DNA of 64,000 bases, from contig CANMKX010000008.1 of NCBI GenBank assembly GCA_947498595.1, positions 1 through 64,000 of the forward strand, written 5' to 3'. Source of the stretch: an uncultured Aquimarina sp. GTDB taxonomy: Bacteria > Bacteroidota > Bacteroidia > Flavobacteriales > Flavobacteriaceae. The position numbers and the translations under genes are program-made. This document shows positions 17,280 through 26,002 of this stretch, piece after piece; within the stretch, counting starts at the first letter, position 1; each line of letters opens with the position of its first letter. Under the pieces are notes generated by a model, which saw only the letters and a program-made list of their open reading frames with translations, had not been told where the DNA came from and made no database searches.

Positions 17280-17825
17280 ATGCGGATTACGTTTTTTATA
17301 TTAATATCATTAACGACTATTTCATGTAGTCGTAGTGTATATTATGCCTACCAAAAAGGAGATACTTATGCTACTCTAGAGTTAACAAAAGGTAATAATT
17401 TAATTTATAGAGCAAAATCGGATGATTTTTATTATAATGAAAATTCAAATTTCAAAAAATATTTATATATAACTTCTTTAAATATAGATAAACAAGAAGA
17501 TAATTTTTTGTCTATAGGAGAGAATTTCACTATGCTTTATTTGAATAATATAGAGGAAGAAGGTTATAATGGATGCATTTCTAAAAGAACTAAGGATTTT
17601 TTATGGAATAGTTATATAAGATACGAAAAGAAATCATTGGATAGCTTAAGTTTATTATGGACACCAGAAATTAAAAAGAAACTATTAAAAGAACCTTGCT
17701 TCAAAAAAACAGGAATCACATGGTTTCCTCCGTATTTAAAAAAGATCAAAAAAATAGACTATAAAAAGTTTAAATTACCCTATAAAAAGAAGTATTTAAG
17801 AACGATGAACCCTAAACATAGGTAG
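17280..17825 (+). CDS. Candidate lipoprotein immunity, copy 5 of 6
   Basis: This 181-residue paralogue has the N-terminus MRITFFILISLTTISC followed by SRSVYYAYQKG. The core has FLSIGENFTMLYL and a cysteine block GCISKRTKDFLWNSYIRYEKK. It then has SLSLLWTPEIKKKLLKEPCF, the same segment as in copy 1. The first 50 bases and the last 130 or so are almost identical in DNA to those of copy 6 and others, while the middle is divergent. Position and make-up again fit a periplasmic immunity lipoprotein. Confidence 0.7.
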   Translation: MRITFFILISLTTISCSRSVYYAYQKGDTYATLELTKGNNLIYRAKSDDFYYNENSNFKKYLYITSLNIDKQEDNFLSIGENFTMLYLNNIEEEGYNGCISKRTKDFLWNSYIRYEKKSLDSLSLLWTPEIKKKLLKEPCFKKTGITWFPPYLKKIKKIDYKKFKLPYKKKYLRTMNPKHR

Positions 17826-17827
17826 GT

Positions 17828-18370
17828 ATGCGGATTACGTTTTTTATATTAATATCATTAACGACTATTTCATGTAGTCGTAGTGTATATTATGCCTATG
17901 AAAAGGGAGGAACTTATGCTACTTTAGAAGTAACAAAAGACAATAATCTTATCTATAGAGCGAAATCAAGAAGGTATTATTATAAAGCATCTTCAAACTT
18001 TAGGGATTATTTATTTATAGATGCTAAGAATATAGATGAATTTGAAGAAAACTATTTTTCTATAGGAGAAGCCTTTACGATGATATTCATTGATAATAAT
18101 GATTATAATCGAGATTATTGTTCAGGAACTTTGACGAACGATTTTTTATCAAATAACTATTTGACTTATAAAAAAATAAATCAAGATAGTTTAGATTTAC
18201 TTTGGACACCAGAAATTAAAAAGAAACTATTAAAAGAACCTTGCTTCAAAGAAAGCGGAATCACATGGTTTCCTCCGTATTTAAAAAGAATCAAAAAAAT
18301 AGACTATAAAAAGTTTAAGTTACCTTATAAGAAAAAGTATTTAAGAACGATGAATCCTAAACATAGGTAG
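17828..18370 (+). CDS. Candidate lipoprotein immunity, copy 6 of 6
   Basis: This 180-residue paralogue is the last intact copy. The N-terminus is identical to copy 5 up to SRSVYYAY, then EKGGTYATLEVT as in copy 2, a mosaic pattern. The core has YFSIGEAFTMIFIDNNDY and YCSGTLTNDFLSNNYLTYKK, where the usual LWN is LSN. It then has LLWTPEIKKKLLKEPCFKESGITWFPPYL and the basic tail. Two bases after its stop is a further start codon that opens the stub of a seventh copy. Confidence 0.7.
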   Translation: MRITFFILISLTTISCSRSVYYAYEKGGTYATLEVTKDNNLIYRAKSRRYYYKASSNFRDYLFIDAKNIDEFEENYFSIGEAFTMIFIDNNDYNRDYCSGTLTNDFLSNNYLTYKKINQDSLDLLWTPEIKKKLLKEPCFKESGITWFPPYLKRIKKIDYKKFKLPYKKKYLRTMNPKHR

Positions 18371-18372
18371 GT

Positions 18373-18432
18373 ATGCGGATAGTATTTATAGAAAATAAAT
18401 ACTCCAGATCAGAATTAATTTTTGGGACTTAA
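18373..18432 (+). pseudogene. Stub of a seventh immunity copy
   Basis: After the same 2-bp spacing, ATGCGGAT at 18373-18380 repeats the start found in copies 2-6, then the sequence departs (ATAGTATTTATAG against ATTACGTTTTT) and stops at 18432 after 19 codons (MRIVFIENKYSRSELIFGT). There is no signal peptide or lipobox. It marks the 3' recombination edge of the array and suggests a copy was lost or that the next unit was cut off. Confidence 0.65.
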
Positions 18433-18439
18433 ATAATGA

Positions 18440-21400
18440 TTACGAAATCAAAACTTCACTTACTCCGTTATTTTTCTTAATTACCTTAATTTGTGTAGGA
18501 ATACGCTCCTTTAAATTTTCTACATGAGAAATAATTCCGATCATTTTACCTTGTGCCTGTAGAGTTTCTAATGTAGCAATAACAGTTTCAAGTGTATTGG
18601 TATCCAAAGTACCAAAACCTTCATCAATAAACAGTGAACCAATAGATACATGATTGCTTGATAAGTCAGACAAACCTAATGCTAACGAAAGACTAATCAA
18701 GAATTTTTCACCTCCACTACAGGTATCTACCAATCGAGATTCATCTGCTTGATAATGATCAGTAAGTACAAAATTAAGTTCTTCTCCTTTTTTATATACT
18801 TCATTCATTTGTAATGAGTAACGTTTGTTTAGTTTGTACAAATGTAGGTTAGCTAAGTGAATTAAATTTTGCAATGTTAATCGCTGTACATAGGTGTTAA
18901 ATGCATCTTTAGAACCACCAATAACTTGTAACAGACGGCTCCATTTAAGTACAACACGATCTTGGACATCAATTTCTTTAACAACAGATTGATTACGATC
19001 TTTGATCTGTTGATCCAGTTCAAATTGTTTTTTGATAGCACCAGAACGCTTGAGTAGCTCATTTTTGCGATGATCAATAGATTGAAACTGTTCTTTGGCA
19101 TCCACATGAGAAATTTCAAAATCTTTGAGGGCTTCTTGTTTTTTGAAATTAAGATTCCATTGCTCTTTTTGAGTAGTGAATTCTAATTGATCATCTTCAA
19201 TCTTTCTGCGTTTAGCAATAAATAATGTTTCTTCTTCAGGCGATAATAATATATTCTTTAAATTTTCTAAAGTCTTAAGCTCAGAAGATTCTAATGCGAT
19301 ACTAAGTTCTTTTTGTGCATGATCTAGCGTCTCTTTCGCCGTTGTACCTTCAGTTTGTAAACGTGATTTTAATTCTGTTTTAGCAGCTTTTTCTTTTTCT
19401 AAAGTAACAAATTGCTCGTTGATTTTTTCAGCAATTTCCTTGGTTGTAGTAATGCGTTCTTGTAGTGAAATTCGTTTTTGTTCTGTAGAAATATTTTTAG
19501 CTAGAATAGCAACTCTTTGCTTAATTAAGTCATTGTTTTGTTGCTGTAGTTGTTGCACAATTTTTGATTTCTCTTGAGCAATTCCTTTCTTTTCTAGATA
19601 TTGCTCATCTAGATTTTTAATAGTAAGATCTAGTTTTGAGATATCGTTTTCTAGTTGTGTAATTTCTTTCTCTTGTTGATAATAATGAGCTACATTTTCT
19701 TCTAACTTACGTATAAATATGCTAGTATCCTCTATATTTTGTGGTAATTGTAATTGGTATGCAGCAAGATCTTCTTGTAGCTCAAGAGTTTTAGCCTGTA
19801 TACGTTCTGTAGTTTGATCTTTCTTTTCGCTACGTTCTTGCAATTCTATTTCTAGCGCTTTGTTTTGCTCTATCAATATTAACTGCTCTTGTACATGTTC
19901 TTTAATATTATTGGTTTCGCTAGTAAGTATTTTAAGATTTAAATCCCTACTTTTTTGTAACTGTTGCGTAGTAATAATTTGTTGATCAGTAGCAGAAATT
20001 AAAGAAGTATTATCATGTATTGCTTGTTGTATTTGTTCAATGTCATTGATCTTAAAAGGAGCAGAAATCTTATTAAAATCAAGAATATATTCTTCGATTT
20101 TAGCAGTGATCTCCTTTAATTGAGTAGTATTGTTATGGAGTGTGGTCGTTAATTTTACTAATGAGAGTTCTAATTGTTTAATTTCATGATCTAGCGCTTT
20201 ATGAGCAGTTTTGCTAGCATCTAATTCTTGTTTCGCTAATGATATATTAATGTTTTTGTATTCTTGAATCAAAGGATGCGTAGTAGCACCACAAAGAGGA
20301 CAAGCATCATCTTTGACAAGTTTTTCTCTTTCTTCTTCAAAACTAGAAATCTTGGTTTCTAAAGTAAAAATCTTTTCTTTATCAATAACAGTAGTAGCAC
20401 TTTTCTCTAATTTGGGAGTTAAAACAGTTAGTTGTTCTTTATGTTGTGTTACCTGAGAAGTAAGTGTTTTTATTGTAGTTTCTAAAGTTGTACGTTGAGT
20501 ATTAACAACCGTATATTCTGTAGCAATACGCTCTAATGTTTTATAATTATCTTGAGCTTGTAATTGCTGTTTTTGACGCGTTAATAGGTGATCAATATTA
20601 TTTGCTTTAAGCTGCGTCTCCTGTATTTCTATTTCTTCTTGTCTTGTGTTTAGATTTTGTTGCTTTTCGGTTACCCTTTTAGAAATTTCAAGCAGTTGTT
20701 TATTTTTTCTGTTGAGCTCTTCTTGTTTTTTTGCTATCTGAAAATCCTCCTCTTGTATCTGTTCAATTTCTTTTTTTCGAACTTGTAATAAAGCACTCCA
20801 ATTAGAAATCTCTTTTTCATAATTAAGTACCGATTGGTGTTTTTGAAGAAAAGTAGTTCCCGTTTTTATTTCTTTGTGAAGTGAATCATGTTGCAGATGA
20901 ATCGTTTTGCGTTGCTTTTCAATAGTTTCTTTTTCTAGTAAACTATTGGTAAGTAATTGTTGTAATTCTTTTTCTTGTTTGGTATTGTTTTTAATCTCTG
21001 TATCTAATGTAGTTATTTGTTCTAACTTAGGCAACCACATTGTTTGTTCTTTTTCTGCTAATTGAGCGGTGCTGTTTGCTTGAGTGTGTTGTTCTTTAAG
21101 TGTGGTATATGAATTTTCGAGATCTGTAACAGTTTTTTTTAAGGCGGCATATTCTTGACGTTTTTCGCCCAATTCTTTTTCTAGTCGAGTTACATTTTCT
21201 AATTGCACTTTAAAAGGAGCAGCTTGTTCATGAATTTTAAGACGTTGTAATATTGGTTCTTGTTGCTTAGCGATTTCAAACAAAGAAATTTCTTTTTCAG
21301 ACAATATTTTTCCTTGAGCATTCAACTGTTCATTAGTTGTATACCATTGTAAAATAACTTCTAGTTTTTTAGCTTCAGGTGTTAGCGCTAAAAGATCTTT

Positions 21401-22102
21401 TTCGAGTGTGTTATTTTCCTGTGTTAACGCATCGTATTTTTCGATAGATAATAAATCTTCAGTATTAATACGAGCTTGGATTTTTTCTAATTTCTTATTT
21501 TCTTCTCCTCGTCGAGCTACGATAGCATCTCCAATACGTTTGTAAATTTCTTCCCCTGTAATTTGCTCTAATAAAGTACCTTTTTCACTAGCACTCGCAG
21601 ACAAAAAAGCGGCAAATTCTCCTTGAGCCAACATCACAGATCGCAAAAACTGTTCATAGGTAAGCTGTGTAATATTAAGAATAGCACTTCTAAATTCTTG
21701 TTTTTTTTCGGCAATGATTTTCTCGGTATCCAATTCTTTTAAACGTACGCCCTCATCCGGTTTGGTTAATGGTTTTCCATTTTTACCGATAAGGCGCATC
21801 GACCATAAAGCTTCATATCTATGCGAATGATTAGCAAAAGTTACTCTGGCCATAGCTTTTTGAGCCCCATAGCTTACAATATCTCTTAAACTACCTTTAC
21901 TGTTCGATTTCTTAAATCTAGGAACTTGATGGTATAGTGCTATTGTAATGGCATCGAGAATGGTTGTTTTTCCAGCTCCAGTAGCTCCGGTAATAGCATA
22001 CAATCCAACATCCTGAAATATCGCTTTTTCAAAATCTATAACAATAGGTAGTTCTGATGTTAAAGAATTAATATTTTGTAGCTCGATTTTTAAGATTTTC
22101 AC
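18440..22102 (-). CDS. sbcC: Nuclease SbcCD subunit C (SMC/Rad50-like)
   Basis: The protein has 1220 residues and the Rad50/SbcC layout. An N-terminal ATPase half contains the Walker A loop GATGAGKTTILDAI and a QFLRSVMLAQGEFAAFL Q-loop region. Two long coiled coils flank a zinc hook CPLCGATTHP at about residue 600. The C-terminal half has the signature DTCSGGEKFLISLSLALGLSDL and Walker B LFIDEGFGTLD. With SbcD it forms a dimeric ATP-dependent nuclease that cleaves DNA hairpins and protein-blocked ends. The gene follows sbcD with a 54-bp gap in the same direction, the standard operon order. The length is within the family range. Confidence 0.96.
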   Translation of the reverse strand: MKILKIELQNINSLTSELPIVIDFEKAIFQDVGLYAITGATGAGKTTILDAITIALYHQVPRFKKSNSKGSLRDIVSYGAQKAMARVTFANHSHRYEALWSMRLIGKNGKPLTKPDEGVRLKELDTEKIIAEKKQEFRSAILNITQLTYEQFLRSVMLAQGEFAAFLSASASEKGTLLEQITGEEIYKRIGDAIVARRGEENKKLEKIQARINTEDLLSIEKYDALTQENNTLEKDLLALTPEAKKLEVILQWYTTNEQLNAQGKILSEKEISLFEIAKQQEPILQRLKIHEQAAPFKVQLENVTRLEKELGEKRQEYAALKKTVTDLENSYTTLKEQHTQANSTAQLAEKEQTMWLPKLEQITTLDTEIKNNTKQEKELQQLLTNSLLEKETIEKQRKTIHLQHDSLHKEIKTGTTFLQKHQSVLNYEKEISNWSALLQVRKKEIEQIQEEDFQIAKKQEELNRKNKQLLEISKRVTEKQQNLNTRQEEIEIQETQLKANNIDHLLTRQKQQLQAQDNYKTLERIATEYTVVNTQRTTLETTIKTLTSQVTQHKEQLTVLTPKLEKSATTVIDKEKIFTLETKISSFEEEREKLVKDDACPLCGATTHPLIQEYKNINISLAKQELDASKTAHKALDHEIKQLELSLVKLTTTLHNNTTQLKEITAKIEEYILDFNKISAPFKINDIEQIQQAIHDNTSLISATDQQIITTQQLQKSRDLNLKILTSETNNIKEHVQEQLILIEQNKALEIELQERSEKKDQTTERIQAKTLELQEDLAAYQLQLPQNIEDTSIFIRKLEENVAHYYQQEKEITQLENDISKLDLTIKNLDEQYLEKKGIAQEKSKIVQQLQQQNNDLIKQRVAILAKNISTEQKRISLQERITTTKEIAEKINEQFVTLEKEKAAKTELKSRLQTEGTTAKETLDHAQKELSIALESSELKTLENLKNILLSPEEETLFIAKRRKIEDDQLEFTTQKEQWNLNFKKQEALKDFEISHVDAKEQFQSIDHRKNELLKRSGAIKKQFELDQQIKDRNQSVVKEIDVQDRVVLKWSRLLQVIGGSKDAFNTYVQRLTLQNLIHLANLHLYKLNKRYSLQMNEVYKKGEELNFVLTDHYQADESRLVDTCSGGEKFLISLSLALGLSDLSSNHVSIGSLFIDEGFGTLDTNTLETVIATLETLQAQGKMIGIISHVENLKERIPTQIKVIKKNNGVSEVLIS

Positions 22103-22156
22103 AAGTTAAGATTTAGAGAATGATACGTATGTAATAAGTAAAAAATAGAAATGAAA

Positions 22157-23362
22157 TTAGTGTCCTCTAGCAATGGCTAAAACTTCATGAAAAGCATCCA
22201 AAAGTTCTTCATTTTGAACAAGATCAATAGATTCTTCTGTGCATTTTCGTTTAAAAACATCTATAGGAGATAATTCTTTTATTGATTGAGAAGTATGTAT
22301 AAGTTGTTCTAATCCTTTTACTGTTCGCTCATTTTTCAAGGTTACTTTCAATATTTGTATTCCTAAGGACTCTGCAAGTACATGGATTTCTTGGTATCCT
22401 TGTAACGAAGAAGACTCTTCTAGTATAATTTCGACCCATGTAGGTAATGACGTAGTAGCGGTATCAAGTTCTTGTAATTTAAAAACACAAGTTTCTAAAG
22501 TACCTTTGATGCGTAAAATTTTTCTGAATTCTGGGATGGTGATTTCATCAATAGTCTTGATTTCTTTTTGATGAGTCTCTAGTACGATTACTTTTTTATC
22601 ATAACCAATTTCGCTAAAACTTAATACATTAGGAGATCCCGAATATCGAATGTGTTCATAACCACCAACAAGTTGTGGGCGATGCAAATGACCCAAAGCA
22701 ACATAATCAAATACAGAAGGGAAATCATCAGCACCAATATGACCTAAATTTCCAACATATATATTAAGTTCGCTATCAGAAGTAGATCCACCAACGGCAA
22801 AAAGATGTCCCATAGCAATAACAGGAGTTTGAGCAGTTTGTAAAGTTTCGCAATGTGCTGCAACTGCTGTATAATGACGAACCAGAGCAGTTTTGTATCG
22901 ATCTGTAATTTCGTCAAATGATTCACCAGCAACAGCCCTTCTAATGTCTTGATCTCTAAGATAAGGAACAGCAGCAATAAGTACACGTTCTTCTCTAACC
23001 GAAAGATCAAAAACCTCATCACTAACATCTTCGGTTGCTTTACCAACTACATGGATTGACAAAGCTTCTAATAAAGCTTTGGGAGCATTAATTGTTCCAG
23101 GCGCATCGTGATTTCCTCCAGTAATAACCACATGAGAGCAACTCGTCTGTTGTAATTTAATCAAGAAATCATAATACAATTTCTGACTCTGTGTAGCAGG
23201 TACTCCAGTATCATAAATATCTCCAGAAATCAGTAGAACATCTATAGCTTGCAAATTGATAGTATCGAGTAACCAATCCAAAAATGAAGTTTGCTCTTCA
23301 TGTTGTGATTGCTCATGTAATCGATGCCCTAGATGCCAATCTGCTGTATGGAGAATTTTCAT
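22157..23362 (-). CDS. sbcD: Nuclease SbcCD subunit D (Mre11-like)
   Basis: The product is a 401-residue Mre11-type phosphoesterase. The metal-binding motifs run in order: HTADWHLGH at the N-terminus, SGDIYDTG, GGNHDAP, then AMGHLFAVGG and YVALGHLHRPQ. The C-terminal third is the capping domain (LRIKGTLETCVFKLQEL) and the SbcC-binding region. It provides the endo/exonuclease activity of the SbcCD complex. It is the first gene of the sbcDC operon. A TATCTTTG-type -7 box lies at 23400-23407 on the same strand. Confidence 0.96.
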   Translation of the reverse strand: MKILHTADWHLGHRLHEQSQHEEQTSFLDWLLDTINLQAIDVLLISGDIYDTGVPATQSQKLYYDFLIKLQQTSCSHVVITGGNHDAPGTINAPKALLEALSIHVVGKATEDVSDEVFDLSVREERVLIAAVPYLRDQDIRRAVAGESFDEITDRYKTALVRHYTAVAAHCETLQTAQTPVIAMGHLFAVGGSTSDSELNIYVGNLGHIGADDFPSVFDYVALGHLHRPQLVGGYEHIRYSGSPNVLSFSEIGYDKKVIVLETHQKEIKTIDEITIPEFRKILRIKGTLETCVFKLQELDTATTSLPTWVEIILEESSSLQGYQEIHVLAESLGIQILKVTLKNERTVKGLEQLIHTSQSIKELSPIDVFKRKCTEESIDLVQNEELLDAFHEVLAIARGH

Positions 23363-23722
23363 AATATATCTTAAATCATTTTATGTAATGCTAGTACTAC
23401 AAAGATATACTTCAAAAATTCAAAACCTATACAGATTGATGAATTTTAGTAAACAAAACAATGGTGATATTCTTAAGCGGATTGTTGTTTTTATAATTTA
23501 AAAAGAACTAATCATGGTTGTTTAAAACACATATTAAAGAAGCATTGAGCAACTCATAATTTATAAATAGAATATGTTGAGGTTTTTTGAATTATCAGAA
23601 AGGAGTTGAATGTTCGGATAAAAAAATAGAAAAATAATATGTATTTACGGAAAGCCGTAAGGTGGTTTGATAGGAGTGTTGTAGTTTTATTGAAAATAAA
23701 GAAATAATAATTAATTTGAGTA
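23363..23722. other. Divergent intergenic region (sbcD / P-loop ATPase)
   Basis: This 360-bp AT-rich stretch contains the sbcD promoter box near 23400 and the leader of the gene at 23723. A short complementary pair, ACGGAAAGCCGT at 23647-23658, could form a small hairpin. No gene was found; frames here are short and lack coding character. Confidence 0.4.
23400..23407 (-). promoter_or_regulatory. Bacteroidetes -7 box for sbcD
   Basis: On the minus strand the sequence is TATCTTTG, an exact match to TAnnTTTG, 38 bp before the sbcD start codon. TTTTG lies upstream, but closer than the usual -33 spacing. Confidence 0.5.
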
Positions 23723-25219
23723 ATGACGAATAATCTTAATGATAGACTAGGTTTTTTGAAAAATCCTTTTTCAAAATTTTCGGCTGAAGAAGAAATAGAA
23801 TTTCACAGTGAAATATTTTATGAACCAACTTTTTATCAAACGTTGTTAGACGATTTGAAATCTGGAACTAGTAGATTTATTCTTGGGCAGAGAGGGCATG
23901 GAAAGTCATCAATTATTCATAAATTAAAAACTGATTTAGAAAAAGCTCAAATACTAACGATTATAATAGATAGATTCGATGAAATTTCATTAACAGATAA
24001 TAAAATAGAAGTATTAAACTTAATTTTACAAGAATTTGTAACTAAATATGTGCTTTTTTTAGATAAAAATAAAGTTTATTTAAAAAAACTAAATAAAGAA
24101 GATAAGGAAGGTTTATGTTTATTAATCAAACTCTTTTTTAAGCCACTTACAAAAACGGAATATGAAACTAGATTTGATAATATAAAAAAAATTAAAACCA
24201 AAAATTGGTTGATTAAAACTTATAATAAAATTATTAAACCTGCTAATTCAGTAATAGGGACAGGTATTTTAATAACTTCAAAATTGATTACAGATTCTTT
24301 AAAACTTAACGATTTTGAGACGAATAATACATATACAGATTTTCTTAGTGAAATAAGTGAAGTAAATACTCTAGCGACATCTGATGAAGAAAAACTAAAA
24401 AATAACAAGAGGCATCTAAAAGAATTATTAAATAAATTGAATTCTATTTCAAAGAAAACTTATTATAAATCATCAGTAGTATTATTTGATAAAGTAGATG
24501 AATTTCAAGATCTAAATCAAGAAATAAATAAAATAGCAAGCTTTACAGAAGACATTTTAACAGATACAGAGTTACTTTTACAAAACGATATTGCAATAGC
24601 ATTTAGTTTGTGGTCTGAAGTTAAACCTATTCTTTCTAGAAAAGTTCGTTTCGATAAATTTAAAGAGATAGATATAAGTTGGAAGAAAAGTAATATGGAA
24701 CCTTTAATGGATAAAAGAATATTATACTTCTCAGGTAATACAAGAACTTTTTCAAGTCTTTTTGAAAATAAAGTAGATTTAGAAGATGTTATAACTATTT
24801 CAAATAAATCTCCAAGAGATTTAATATCTTGTTTGTCAGATATATATGATTATCAGGCGTCAAATGAAAATTCAAGTATATTTGAAAGTAATTCAGTTTC
24901 AAAAGGACTTATCAAATTTGCTAAGAGATATGATTATTTATCAATGTATCCTTCTAGAACTGGAAAAAATAAAGACGTTATAAGTATGATTAATTACATA
25001 TTAAGAACTCACAAAATAAATCTAACTATTTTGGATTTGAACTCTACATTTAATCAAAAAACTAGGTGGAGTCAAGGAAAGCTTGAAAGTATGGTTAAAT
25101 ATAAATTAGTTGAAGAGGATCCTAAATTGGGTGAAAGTGGAGAAAAAACCTATAATGTTTTAGATCCAAAATTAATACATTTAATAAAAAGAGGGATAAC
25201 TAATTTACAAAATAATTGA
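23723..25219 (+). CDS. P-loop ATPase resembling the Sll1717 family
   Basis: This 498-residue protein starts with RLGFLKNPFSKFSAEEE, an opening often seen in AAA-like NTPases of the Sll1717/KAP sort. The Walker A loop is GQRGHGKSS (Gly55 to Ser62), with FILGQRG before it. Walker B is VVLFDKVDEFQ (Asp259, Glu260). A sensor-like IAIAFSLWSEVKPIL follows, and NKSPRDLISCLSDIYDY resembles the helical lid of such ATPases. The C-terminal 100 residues look like a winged helix (KINLTILDLNSTFNQKTRWSQGKLESMVKYKLVEED). Such genes are often found in mobile or defence contexts, but no partner effector is visible: the next gene, a VOC protein 23 bp downstream, looks unrelated. The family call is tentative; the NTPase call is firm. 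Confidence 0.7.
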   Translation: MTNNLNDRLGFLKNPFSKFSAEEEIEFHSEIFYEPTFYQTLLDDLKSGTSRFILGQRGHGKSSIIHKLKTDLEKAQILTIIIDRFDEISLTDNKIEVLNLILQEFVTKYVLFLDKNKVYLKKLNKEDKEGLCLLIKLFFKPLTKTEYETRFDNIKKIKTKNWLIKTYNKIIKPANSVIGTGILITSKLITDSLKLNDFETNNTYTDFLSEISEVNTLATSDEEKLKNNKRHLKELLNKLNSISKKTYYKSSVVLFDKVDEFQDLNQEINKIASFTEDILTDTELLLQNDIAIAFSLWSEVKPILSRKVRFDKFKEIDISWKKSNMEPLMDKRILYFSGNTRTFSSLFENKVDLEDVITISNKSPRDLISCLSDIYDYQASNENSSIFESNSVSKGLIKFAKRYDYLSMYPSRTGKNKDVISMINYILRTHKINLTILDLNSTFNQKTRWSQGKLESMVKYKLVEEDPKLGESGEKTYNVLDPKLIHLIKRGITNLQNN

Positions 25220-25242
25220 AATAAATTTGATTATAAAGTAAA

Positions 25243-25926
25243 ATGAATAGAACTATAAAACACAGCACCTTAACTGTTCAAGAGTATGATGAGGCAATTA
25301 ATTTTTATACTCAAAAATTAGATTTCAATATAATAGAAGACACCAAATTATCTGAAGATAAACGTTGGGTACTGATAAGTCCAAAAGGAACATCTAACTT
25401 TAGTTTGTTATTAGCAAAAGCTTCCAACGAGATTCAAAAAGCATCCGTAGGAAATCAATCGGGAGGTAGAGTGTTTTTATTTATGAATACCGATAATTTT
25501 GATCGAGATTATCATCAATTTAAAACAGCAGGAGTTGAGTTTGTAAGAGAACCTATTGTAGAGTCTTATGGCAAAGTAGCTGTGTTTAAGGATTTATATG
25601 GGAATCTCTGGGATTTGATAGAACCAGTAGCCCAAAACAAAAATTATTTTAAGACAACTAGAATAATTCAGTTAAAAGATGGGATTAATATCGAAACCGG
25701 AATCAAGGCTTTAAAAATATTGATGCTCGATACAAGAAACGAAGAAGGAAACATAACTTTTGAAATAGAACAATCAATAGAAAACGAAACCGAATTTATA
25801 ACTACCACATGTTGTAAAGATAAAGAGAGTTTTGATCTTCATTTACAATCACTACATTATAAAGAGTTTGAAATGAAACAAGTGTTTATAGTTACAAAGC
25901 AATACCATATAAGAAAAATAAAATAA
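25243..25926 (+). CDS. VOC-family protein with C-terminal extension
   Basis: The first 130 residues or so are a VOC (glyoxalase/bleomycin-resistance) fold: KHSTLTVQEYDEAINFYTQKLDFNIIED, SGGRVFLFMNTDNF, and the closing FKDLYGNLWDLIEP. The possible metal ligands are His7 and the final Glu of DLIEP. About 95 additional residues follow (KNYFKTTRIIQLKDGINIETGIKAL onward), a beta-alpha segment without a family I recognise. Substrate unknown. It may be co-transcribed with the P-loop ATPase 23 bp upstream, and it is followed by a hairpin terminator shared with the convergent gene. Confidence 0.8.
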   Translation: MNRTIKHSTLTVQEYDEAINFYTQKLDFNIIEDTKLSEDKRWVLISPKGTSNFSLLLAKASNEIQKASVGNQSGGRVFLFMNTDNFDRDYHQFKTAGVEFVREPIVESYGKVAVFKDLYGNLWDLIEPVAQNKNYFKTTRIIQLKDGINIETGIKALKILMLDTRNEEGNITFEIEQSIENETEFITTTCCKDKESFDLHLQSLHYKEFEMKQVFIVTKQYHIRKIK

Positions 25927-25951
25927 CGAACATTATTAAAGAACATAAAAT

Positions 25952-25986
25952 ATACTACCATTTAGAAATAAAATAAATGGTAGTAT
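25952..25986. terminator. Bidirectional hairpin between convergent genes
   Basis: ATACTACCATTTA at 25952-25964 pairs perfectly with TAAATGGTAGTAT at 25974-25986. It lies between the VOC gene (+) and the NTF2-like gene (-). Confidence 0.65.
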
Positions 25987-26002
25987 ATTAAAAAAAATAA
26001 TA

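Noticed and set aside
15169..18432. Tandem repeats read as a CRISPR or satellite array
   Set aside because: The units are about 520-550 bp, each an intact reading frame with signal peptide, so this is gene duplication.
23256..23501. 81-codon cysteine-rich frame over the start of sbcD
   Set aside because: It is the reverse complement of the conserved sbcD N-terminus and its promoter; cysteines come from antisense codons.
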